Position numbers and translations under genes: made by a program. From positions 1,686,501 through 1,750,500 of the forward strand of contig JALIRH010000027.1 in assembly GCA_023055505.1 (NCBI GenBank): 64,000 bases of DNA. The letters are read 5' to 3'. Below are positions 35,149 to 47,100 of the stretch, piece after piece. Each line of letters begins with the position of its first letter. The first letter of the stretch is position 1. The stretch comes from Callipepla californica brunnescens (Eukaryota > Chordata > Aves > Galliformes > Odontophoridae). The notes under the pieces were generated by a model. The model ran no database searches. It was not told where the DNA came from and was given only the letters and a program-made list of their open reading frames with translations.

Positions 35149-38100
35149 GTGAGACCCCGCTTCCCCCCCCCCCCCCTCAGTTCGGTACCGCCGCTTCGGG
35201 CTGTCCCAAATGTCCGTGGGAAATCCTTTTCCCGCCCGGCGGTCCGTTGGGATGGCTGCTGTTGTAGGGCCGGGTGGGAAATGTGGCTTCAGGGCTTTTT
35301 TTTTCCGCTTTGCTGCTCCCCCTGAGCATCGGTCGCGGTCAGTCCGGCTCCGCTCCGTTAGCGTGACCCTTCCCTAAACTGAGTTGATTCCACAAAGCAG
35401 ATGCTCGTTTCTTACAGCCGAGAGCGCGGGAGAAAGAAGGAATAGTAATACTTCAACTGCTCGGCTCTTACATTTTTTTTTTTTTTAATCTGTTTTGTTT
35501 AAGCATTCGGTAAAGAAAAAGACAAGGAGAAGAAGTTAGAGGATGACAGCAGCAGTGCCACGGTCCCTCAGTCTGCTTTCTTGGGCCCGACATTATGGGA
35601 CAAGACGCTGCCGTACGATGGAGACACTTTCCAGTTGGAATACATGGACCTGGAAGAGTTCCTCTCAGAAAATGGCATTCCACCCAGCCCGAACCAGCAC
35701 GAGCATAGCCCGCACCAGCCAGGTCTGCAGCAAGCTACCTCAGCATCCCCTTCTGTCATGGACCTCAGCAGCAGGGCTTCTACTTCAGTCCACCCAGGCA
35801 TGGTGTCGCAGAACTGCATGCAGAGCCCGGTCAGACCAGGTAAATCAGCCTCTGGATGTTGGCATGAGCCTTCCTCCCACTGTACATCACTGCCTCCCAA
35901 CTGTACGTATGGTTGACAGGGAGATTAGAGAAGGGCTAATGTGGTTCACGGCATTCGTAGTCAGAAAAGGAAAGTAGCTCTAGGTATTTTTAAGCTGCTC
36001 CGTAGGGATTTTTGCTTAAGTTGTGTCAGGAAGCTGCAAGAATGCCAAGAAAACTTTCCTGTTGTATTTTCTTCATTGGTAGCCTCGTTAATAGCAGATG
36101 AAAAGCACACAAACAAAATAGTGTAAATGCTACAGTGGGCATTGAAGAGGGAGAAGGACCATTGAAGTGAATGTTATTTGTTTTTTTACCCATATTTGAG
36201 TTGTAGCCTAGGTAATTATTTCTAAGATAAACCTTAGACCACGCTTCCTGTTTGAAGTTTTGGCCACAATCTTATTCCTTATTGAGCACAGTGAAATTTA
36301 CCACTGTGTGTGGAACAAAATAAATCTTGTAACTCCACTGTAATATAAGGACTGAGTACAACTCCATCCAGAGTTAACGTACTGCACATACAGTTACCTT
36401 CAGAGGCAACGCAAATTGCCATGGGGCCAGTTTCTGATCATAACATGCCTTTCAGATCTGCTCGGTGTCAGTGGAACTCTTCTATTTGTTTATTAACACT
36501 TCAGACTGTCCCTTTAGAGACATCAGTGCACATCTAGAGCAACTGCTCTGGCTTGACACCAGCGTGGCTGAGATCACGGTCTGGGGAGTAGTGTCAACAT
36601 TAAAGTTCAGAAAACACGGAGCTTTGTGTTGTTGTTTTTTTATTTTATTTTTTTCCCCTGAAAAAGAAGTCCAAGGGTGACTGATTGTGCTCTTCTGCTC
36701 TCACGAGGTTTGCTAGAGCAAAGTGTGCTCGTGGGAGCAGGAAACCGCTCCTCTCCATTCTGCTTGATCGCTTGCCACGCTCGGTGTGCGAAGTCATTGT
36801 CAGAGTCATCTGATAAGGAGGCAAAATAAATAAATAGAAGGACAAAAGCTGTAAAGCAGGATGAAGCAGAAAAGTCTTAAGGGCCTACGACATGCCTTTC
36901 TCATTAAAAAGAAGTGAAGCTCCCCCGCTGCACCCCAATGCTGTCAGCAGAGCCTTTGGCCCCAAGTCGCGGGTGTGTGTTCGGTCCTGGATTTTGTTTG
37001 CTCACTGTACGTGGATTTTACTTCATTTTTGTATTTCAGTTTCAAGGCATTTCTTAGTTAACCAGTAACTTGTGAGAGCTTCCAGTGCTAAAATATATCT
37101 GGAGTTGGCAAGAGCGGAGTATAAAGCAGAATCTTGCTCTTCCCAAGCGAGTTTTTAAAAATAGTGCGGGTATGATACCCCGATTTCTGTCACCTGTGCA
37201 TTAAAAGCAGATAATCTGGCCTCATTCTTCTCAGGGGAGCCTGGTTATGGGCCAGGCTTTTAATGATCACCTGTCAGAGTTTATTTGTGATCAGCTGCCT
37301 GCGCAGCTTATTTTCATCTCATTGATTTTTGGGTTTTTCCCTGAGCTCTTTGCAGCTTGGGGTTACTAACTTCTCTCACTAGAAACTGAGCGCCCATTTG
37401 CTGTAATAGGAGTCAGGTCTCTTGGGGTAGGATAAAGCTTCTTAACTTGAAGGTATTTTTTTCCCCATGTCATACTGTCTTAAGAATAATACGGTTTTTG
37501 ATTACCCTTTTTTTTTTTTTTTTTCCTGAGGGTAAGCTCATTTTTTTGACAATAACATTTTTTCCCCATTACAGATAGGCACTGTGACTTAACAGAAGTC
37601 TTGTTTGTTGTCCAGTTGTTGGAATATTTTCGTGTTGTCATGGAAAAAGTCACGTCAGGATTCTCTTTTAAAATAAGACTATTTATTAAAAAAAAAAAAA
37701 AATAATTAGAATAAGAACGAGCATTTAAGGCTGTCATAAATGTGCTAGGGCTTTGAAATATGAAAGTTAGTCTGAAGGTAAATGTTAAAATATTACACTG
37801 GAGCTTCTTGGTTAAAAAAATCTTATGAGACTTAAAAGCTATTTTATATAAACTGTCACACGAATTGAGGATTTTTTAATTGATGTGCACTGCTGTTTCG
37901 CTAAGCATGGCTGTTTTCATTTGTATTATTGGAAGGGAGAACAGTCTAAAATACAGTTTCAATAACATTAATTCCTTATTGGTAGGGGACTTTTTTAGGT
38001 AAACAATCTCATTCTCAGGATTTTGCTTTAATTATTATTAGAATGTAAGTGTGTTTGGACTGGGGCTGAAGAGAGGATCAGATGCTGTGCTTCTCACGTC

Positions 38101-41100
38101 CCTGCTTCACACGACTCCCCGGCAGTTAGCATCAGCACATCACATGCAGTGTGCATACAGTGTGTATGTGAAAGGCTGTTGTGTGTGAGTCTGGAGCAGC
38201 AGATGTGATTCACGTGCCTCTATGGTGCATTTCACAGAGGGGTCTGCTCTGAACTGGCTGAAGATTTAATTTCGTGTGTGTTGAAATACATGGCTCACGT
38301 ATCTGAGTGGCATCACTGCTTTCTGCTGATATGCATTTCATAGTATCTGTGCAAGAGATCTGAGAATTTGCCTTTGCTTTCACTGAGGAGTGTGCTCAGG
38401 CCACCGAAGCTGGACTGGCTGTGGCTGTAAACGTGACATTACAAAGTCCTCAGGGAGAGAGGAGAACAAGCGAGCAAACCGAACTGGAACAACAAATTCC
38501 TTATAAATAGAACTGATTTTTTTTTTTTATTTCCAGCTTGGATTGTCTGATTGTCGGAGAAATGTTCAGTCTCACCAGTTCATTGTGCTTTTTATTCTGC
38601 ACTACAGCAAAGGTTGAAGCAAGCAACTACTTTGCTGTAAATTCCTGTTTTGGTAATCTGTGTGTAGGGAAAATTGGTTTGCTTTTGAATAGGAGGATTC
38701 AGGATAGTGGTTTTTGTAAGACTGGAATCAAATGCATTTCTTGTTCACGGTCGTACTGCTTTTATTAAGAAAGACTATTTTGATTTATTATTGCAGTTAT
38801 CCTTTAAAATGTAATATTTTCTCTCTGTGTTGTCCCATAATAATGTCCCATGTATTATTACAGCCTGGCTCCCTGTGGCAGAGAGGGCCTTGGAAAGCTT
38901 AAAAAGCCCTCCCTGTCTTTGCATTCGTGACAGTGGTTTCTGCTCTGTGATGCTTGGACTGCTGGGTGCCCCGTTCTACTTGAGCAGGATCCCCTGAAGA
39001 TTAAGGGGAGCAAAAATAGAGAGACAAGCTTTGTAGTTGGTTGTAATCTGTGAGTTGTTGCTTTCAGTAACAAAATAAGTCAGATCAGAAAGCTGAAAAG
39101 CATTTCTATTTGAAGTAAGCTCTCCCCACTTCCATCCTGCAAGGACATGAAGATCTTTATTAACTGCCCTATTGTATGTACTCAGTGGGGAGGTGTCATC
39201 CAGAGCACCCTATCCATTGCTTCTTCCTTGTTTCATAGACAGGGAGTTGTAATGCCTGGCAGTGGGCAGGACTGGGTGGGTTTTGGTGTCTCACTCCCCT
39301 CGGAGCTGGGCGTACCCTGCGGCTGGGGATGGCTGGCCCTGCTGCTTCCAGCCTCCCAGCTGTGTGCTGGGAATGCCTCGGTGAAGGGGCAGCCCACAGA
39401 AGGGCGTGTGTGCAACACTCGCTGCATTATAGTCCTTCCCATGTGTTTCTTAACGTGACCTCCCCATGTAGCTGGCCTCTGCAGCGCGAAGGGCAGTGCT
39501 CCCAGCAGACAGCTCGGATGAGGAATCCTCTCTGAAGCTGTAATAGCAGCTGATAGGTGTTGCATGAGCCATAACCTCAGCCCCACTTTCCCAGGAGCAA
39601 AGGATTCCACCTCGGACTCTGAGAAGGGCTGGGAATTTCCTGACCCTTGCCGTCCCACGTGATATCATGGGAATGACTGGCCATGCCTCCAGCAGGCTGG
39701 TACCAGAGCTGCTCTTCACATTGCCTCTCACGTGAGGCTCTGAATGGCTGCAGCCTGCGTGACCATGTGCTCAGGCACGTGGCAGTCCCCTGTGCAGCCT
39801 GCTCAGCACAGCAGCAGGCATGCGTGCGTGGCTGCGTGCTCCTGCTGCTACCAGCCTCCCCCGAAATCGCAGTGAAGTGGAAAAGCTCAGCTCTGCGGAC
39901 TGCAACAGCAAGGAGGGAGCAGGATGCAGGCAAGGCTCGCAAACCGCTCTCTGGATCAGAGGAGGATGCAAAATATATTCTGGCAAATATTAAAAATAGC
40001 CTGTCACATGATAATGGGGGAAAAAAGTGCTGAACGAACAAGCCCTGTTCATGCTAGGAGCAGGAACACCGAGTCTCTCAAAAGATCTGATTTTAATATT
40101 TGCTGCCAAAATTTGATTATTGGTTAAATAATTGCTCGGCTGCGTGAAAGAACTTGAAGTTTCTTGGGAGTTCAAACAGTACACAGCAAGAAAGACCTTG
40201 GGTTTTGTACTGCTCTTTTAGAATGTACCTGGCCTGACTCTATCGGAGTTCTTGTGCGGATCAGCACTTTCCACTCTGACAGAGCCACGTATGCAAGTCA
40301 GGGCTAACTCACATTGGGAAGAGGATACGCAGAGGGAGTAAGTGGGTGATTTCTTCCCTGAGGAAGGTATATGAGGAATGCCTGGGAGTTGAACTTGTTG
40401 CAGTACTGTGTCTTCCTCGTAGCCCTGCTTCCCACCCCAGGAAGATTCCCTGGTGCAGTGGGTTGGTTTTACAGAGGAGAGAACACCCTGCAGTCCCTCA
40501 TAAAACAGCATCTTGTAGTTAAGAGACAAGACATCATCAGGAGGTGTATCTGAAGAAGACATTGGTATTATCTGATCAGATGAAGCTACTAGGAAGCATA
40601 TTAAATTGTTGCAATCTCTTCATGCTTATATGACAAATTGGCAATGGTGGGAGCTAGCAGTGGCCAGATTCTGCCACTTTATCTCAGTGATGAGTGCTTT
40701 ACTTCTCATGCAGTTAGTGATTTCAGTACAGCTTGTTGACTGGCCTTTCTCATCAGCTCCTAGGTGGAGCAGTGGAATATCACCATCCATTCTCTTGTCA
40801 TTTGTCTTTTCTCTTGTCATTTATTTTTCCTTGGGGGGGGTTAGCTGGTTTCAGCTACCTGTGGAGTTTTTTCTCAGGCTGAAAGGACATACTTGTCATC
40901 GATAAAGAGGACTTTCAGGTGTTATGAAATCAAAAGCTTGGTTGGCATTCTGCTTTACACACTAATGAAATCGTTAGCTTGCTTTTTTGCAGGCTCACTT
41001 TCGTAAGATATATTGCAATATTTTGTCTGAATTTTACGAAAGATGCCGAGAATCAGGGAAGAGCATTTTGGTGAAGTTATGTTAAAGGAAGAGCTGCAGT

Positions 41101-44100
41101 TCAAGCTGTTCTATGTGGAGTAGATGGTGGGGGGGAGAAAAAGCAAACACTTAAACCTCAAATCCTATAGTAATTAGTGAAGCAAATTGTACATGAGGAT
41201 TAAGTATAGAAAACAAATGTTGAAATGATCATCAGTGTCAAAATGAAAGCATGATAAACAGATTCTGTGGCTTTTATGGGCATTTTTTCCATGAAGCTGA
41301 CAGCATTGACGGAGCTTGCAAATAGCATTAAAGCAGCTTTCTGTTGAGAAGTTGAGCTTGGACATGAGAGCTTGAGACATGATGTGGGGAAAGCTATTGT
41401 AGGTAGGTGAGGCAGCACGTGCTACAGTGTTTTGTTGTGGTTTCCTTCTGCTTGGGCTCTTCAGAGCCCTGCAGCTTTGTGCAGCTGAGATGCCATCCAT
41501 CACATTTGAAATGGATTCGTTATTGTTCAGCCTCTCACATTTTCTGATTGTACAGATTGTATAGGGATTGTATAGCTACGCTTCCATGTTCTGTGCTCTG
41601 GCTGAATTAAATCTTGCCAGGGCTAAAGTTGGCTCAGACTTTCACTTGCTGAGCTTCTCTGATGTGTAACCTTTTGGTTTAAGTGTTCTCTATTTCTCTT
41701 TGAGAGGAACAGCTGTAGCTCTTCACCTTACTGCTCGTGTTCTCTCGTTCATATTTGCTGCTTGATGAAAACAGGCAATGAGAATTCTGACAGTCTTTGC
41801 TCGTATGCTTGTGTTTTGGTGCATTGTGTTCCATACAGGATGAAGAAGAAAATCCAGATTGCATTGGGGTCCTGGAAAACTCAGGGACTTGTTAACTGAA
41901 GCACAAATCTGGATTATTACTGGAAGGTGCCTATAGATCACAGGTACTACGAGCAGATGCTCGAGAGACCTGCAGCTCATCTGCAGTGAAGTGTTAGCTA
42001 CTGGGGTGTGTAAGCAGAGAGGCAAAAGTGCACTTCTTGGCGAAGATTGGTTGAGGATGAAGAATGGTTCAGAAAAAAGTTCTTTTCCAATTAGCCTCAG
42101 GGAGCTCAGCCTGCTATAAATTCTTTGTGCTGGAACGTGGCTGTGGACAATAGGTCAAAGATTAAGTAATTCATTACAGAGCTGGTTGGTACTCCTGAGT
42201 GTAATAAACGAATGAACAGAGCTTTCCATCCAGAGCGAGAGCCATTACCTTGGGTGCCAGTGTTCCCTGCTCCCTTATAGCTGTGTCCACATACCAGAAC
42301 CGTGTTTGAGGTGACCTGGTGGACACAGCAATTGTGATAGACCACCTTTAATTTGTTCTTCTAACTGTAACTGCTTGTAACTTGAGATTTTAAGGAGACA
42401 AGGACAGAAATAGTAGATTGCATTTTGGAAAACTGAATGAACAATAATGTGGAACTTCTAAACATAGAGTATTACTTCAGAGCTCTGTTTTATGGGGCGT
42501 CCAATGTTTTAACGTAGAGATTAAGGAAACAGTAGTGCTAGAAGTTCTTGTAGAAGCCTTCTGTACACAGGGCTGCAGAGTATAAAGTGTGAGAGACACT
42601 GCATTGAAATTAAGGAGGTAGTTTCAGACAGTCCAGATGCCTTCACAAACTCACCCTTGCAAGATACAGAAATGAGACTTCAGCAAGAAGGCTGTTTCAA
42701 AAACAGCTGTGTGCTCAGCTTCTAAAGCTTTGTGAGTGGGATCCAGGCACTGGGAAGTAAATCCTGTTCCTCATCAAAACAGAGAGGGTTAAACTGACTT
42801 AATTTGAAGGACCCTGCAGCAATCAGACATACCACTGTTCCCTTTTGTGCTGCATAGTGGAAGTACAGATGTTGCTGACGTCTGCAATCCCTGCAGCTGT
42901 GGCCTCTCATTGCAGTGTGGGACATTTCGCCAATTTATGTATGTAAATCTTGCAGCTCTGTTACTTACAGTCGTGGATGAGTGCTGGGGTTTCTTATTTT
43001 TGCCTGATTAGCTGTGAAAATGAACCTTACCCATTCATCCTTGGTGTGCGTGGCATCTAGCATGTTCATAGTTTAACTGTTTTTTACCAAAAAGTAAAGA
43101 CAGTTGGAATTTGGAAGGGATAATTACATGGCTGAAAGAGAGTGAAAGTAGATAGGTTAGGAATGTGCTAGTGAGCAGGAGAGCTGTGGAGATGTAAATG
43201 TGCATTTTTCTGTATCAGAATTTACGTAATACCTTCACAATGCTTCATGTGTGTGAAATGTCTGTGAGAGCCGAGGCCCTATGGGTACCACGAGATGTTG
43301 CGATTCACTTTGAGAAACCAAGCTGTGAGTAGCTAGGCTTTACTGGGGAGGGGACAGTGTCCCAGATGCCTTTCCATCATTACTTTCCTTTGAAATCCTC
43401 ATTTCCTGGAGTCTCGCCGTTACATGACTATGAGGTTTCATTTAAAAACAGAAATTAGAAAAGCAGCCGTAGGGTTTGCAGGCGGAATCCTGAAGGGGCT
43501 AAATCCAGGGAATGGGATGATCCGCATCCCCTCTGAAGTTGGACCAAGTTATTTCACCTAAAACTCTGTGCAACCTTGCTGAATCCTGTGCACCCCAGCT
43601 TGAAGCTCCCTCGCAGTCAGCCAAGTTTAAATGTGGGGCCTGTTATCTTATCGCAGTGATTGCAGTATCACACGTGGGCAGATGTCCAAGTGACCTTATG
43701 GATGCGTCTTGCCATTCATTCTTCGCAGCGCGTTCCAGCCCGGCTGCTCTGCACAAAGCTCCTTTCTGTGGCTTGTGCTATCAGCACAGCTTTCCACCAG
43801 GGTCTGGGGTGGAGGTAGGTTAGAATCGAGTGGGAAACACGGGACGAGTGAGAGTGGGCTAAAGATGTTCAGGGATCAAAGGGAAAAGTAGGTCGTGGCA
43901 GGGTATGTGTGCTCGAGGAGGAAAGGGGGAGCGGGAGCGAGGGGAAGACTTGTTTTCCTATTGGCTTTTCAAAGTTGTGCAATGTAAGAATTGGATTAAC
44001 CTGATATGACTTTGTTTTTCTGCCAGATTAGATATGTTGAGTTTCTTGGCATTGTGAATTGTACAGTACATTGTGTGCTGTAAATATGGGTGTGTCGGGA

Positions 44101-47100
44101 TAAAGCTGTAATGACACAACATGCTTGCAGTATAATACAGCACTGCTGGGTGGACTCTCCTGCTCCCTTAGCACCCCGTTCCCTCTACCCTGAGCGCACA
44201 CACTTGTTGGGGCATTCAGACATCTGTTAGAACAGTTCTGCTCTCTGCTTCCAGCCCAGCATTGCGATGATCCCATCCCCTTTTTGGCATGGTAGTGCTT
44301 ATCCTGAAGCTCCATTTTGTCTGGACTGGCATCACAGAGTGGTGTATGCTGTATGAAGTGTCTTCAAAAATGTATCTTTAAAGCTGCATTTAAAAAAAAA
44401 CACTAAAGAGTTTCATCCTGCTTTCTCTGGATTAAGTTAAATAAAGCTTAAAATAAAAAGAAATGGTAATGTATCTCAATAACATAAGTCAAAGACATTG
44501 CCTTGAGCTCAACTGAGTAGTTCAGATACAGCTCTGAAATAACTGTGAGCTCCCTGCTGCTTGAAGTTCATCGGTTTGGATATCTTAAGTAAAATTTTCA
44601 CAGCTGTATGTATTTGCTCAATTATTTTCTTGTCTTCCTCACTTTGAGAGATAATTTAATTTGCTGTATCCATTTTCTGTGCTGGGCTGGCCCCGTGGAG
44701 GAGCCCAGTTCCCTTTGTACCACAGGATGAGGGCTGTGGGGCAATGAATGGCTTCCAACTCAGTTAGTGAACAGGTAGCTAAGGATGGGTGATCAGAATT
44801 AAAGCCTGATCAGCTGGTGAGCATCACTTTGAAGACTTGGAAGGAGTGGGCAGACTTCAGGGGGTGAAGCTGAAGGTACCTTTGGTTCATTCCTACTTCC
44901 CATTCCCCGGAGCTGCAGCTGCCCCAGCAGGCTGTCACAGAGGATGGTGGTTGGCACACGCTGCCCTCTGTATCAGTGTGAGTGCAGTGGAAAAAGAGGG
45001 ATTAATTCCCCCCTGTAGCTGAGCCTGTTTTCTTGGAAGAGAAGAGCATAAATATAAAATATGAATTGAAGTTGGATCCCAAAGTTCTCCTGCACTGTTA
45101 TAATGCCTTACCCTAATTCACACAGGGGAAGAAAAGGGGATGTGCTGATAAGATGCAGGTTTTTCTGAAGTGGGATTAGGCTGCTCCTTACGGTGCTTGA
45201 GTCATTTGTTAATAGTAGTACAAACTGAGTAAATGGGAGCAGAAGATTGACCTGAACACCTGCATGACTTAGCTGTACCCTTAATTGGGAGAATTAGCAA
45301 AGAGTGCAATGAGTTTCAAGTTAACCCACATAGCCACCTTTAAGAAGGTTGAACCACAAGCCTGCAGTTAGTTGCAGGTGCTGGACGGCTGCAGTTTGGC
45401 TCTCTGTTGATACACCTTAGCTGAACTGGTGCTTCAATGGTGAGAAAATCAGAGGCCAGTGTCCAGACCGTGAGACACAACACCCATCCATCCCAAATCA
45501 CGTGGCTGATCTCCGTGGGACTGGACTTAGTGCCAGGTTTAGGCAGTGCTTTTCCAAACTCTCTTATCTGCTCAGTTTTCTCAGTGTGACACAGTTGAAG
45601 TCGTTGTTGAACGTTCTGCTAGTCTCCAGAAGCTGAGCTGTTTTAAACACGTGAAAAGAAACCTTTAGCCGAATAGAGGGAAGGAGCTGGAGGTATAATT
45701 GTCAGCTCATGTGTGTCTCTGATTTCAGCAGCTGCCGCACGTGTCTAGGTTATCATTTATTTCTGTTGGAAAGTAAACAAATCTCACTTTTCTTATGTGC
45801 CCTCATGAGTGCTTCATCTGAGTTGCTCTTATCTGCAGCAGGGATGTACTTCTGAGGTCTTGTGTTTGGAGGCTTTTCTTTCTGCTTCCACATGCTACAT
45901 GCTCTCAAGAGTCACGTGCATCCCTGATGCTGGCCAGGGGTGCTGTTTATCTCTTCCAGAGTCAGTTATTTGGAAACATTATTATCACTACTATCAGAAT
46001 ACACTCGCTTATCGCTGGGACAGCTCTTAGCCTGTTATTCCCTGTATGTTTTGGGGTTTGATTCCCTTGGCCGAATTTTCTCTCTGTTTCATGAGTGCTC
46101 CTCTCTGTTCAGTGCTGTTACCCAGTGGCTGTTCAAGTATTGTCAGCAAAATCTGAGCCTTGGGGTTATGTCCTACCATCACATGCACACCTCCCCTTTG
46201 CTGGGCCACATCCTGAGAGGCCTGAGTACCTCTGACACTCCTGAATGTGGGATTTGAAGTCGTTCAGTGTTTCACTCTTCTGAGCTCTCACAGGAACCTC
46301 TCCTAATCCTTCACCATGCAGAATTTACCGTTTCCTTCACAGCCGGCTCCTTTCAGGGGATACCTGCCCAAGAAGCTGGTGATATTTAGCTCCCATGCAG
46401 TCTACGTGCACGCACAGTGCTCAGCATCTCTGCAGGATGTGCTGTGCCCTGGGAGCCCAGGCAACGCCTGCATGAAGGACAGCTCTGCCAACACGTGTTG
46501 AAGCGAAACCCTTAAGTGATTTTTTTTTTAGTGCTGCCCTTCAGATTATAGTCCGTGGCTTGTTGTTTCCCACTTTCTCACGTTTTTCCCAAAGCTGCTG
46601 GTGTGTACAGTCTGAAGATCACATTTACCCAACACAAGGAAATCAGCTTGGCCTGACTGGCTTCTTCATCACGTGGCTGAGAATGTGTTCACTCTGTTCT
46701 GCCAGACTATGGCTAGCTGAGCAAAATACAGTGAAGCTCTGGGCTCCTGGCCAAGCTTTTATTTCACTTTGGAGCTTACAGCCACATATTTGCTGTTTGG
46801 CAGGACATCCACTGGGGTATATTTGGATAGTAATCTAGCATTGTTTTGCTGCTTTTTTTTTTTTTAATGCTCAAGTAGTATAATCCCAGCACTCACTTTG
46901 GCCGATCTTACTCCGCTTCTCTGTGTGCACCGTTACGTACGTGCACTCAAACTTGTAGTCGTGACCTTTGGTAAATACAAGTCAAAGCAATTAACTTTCT
47001 TTTATTGAAAAATTCTGGATGTCCTACTCTTTGCCCCCTGTGTGCCGATAACGGAGCTGTGTTGTTACTCTTTCCAAGATCAAAAGCTTCACCAGGGTTT

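Larger units (their letters stand above)
33740..35280. promoter_or_regulatory. HLF: CpG island covering the HLF promoter and first exon
   Basis: The composition changes sharply to very GC- and CpG-rich sequence over about 1.5 kb. It contains GC boxes (for example 33919-33941), an inverted CCAAT box at 33961-33967, a CCAAT box at 34801-34805, two CACGTG E-boxes, a ROR-type element, a palindromic CRE and long C runs. There is no obvious TATA box. The island ends shortly after the HLF exon 1 donor. This is a typical CpG-island promoter, and the exact transcription start is not determinable here. Confidence 0.85.
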
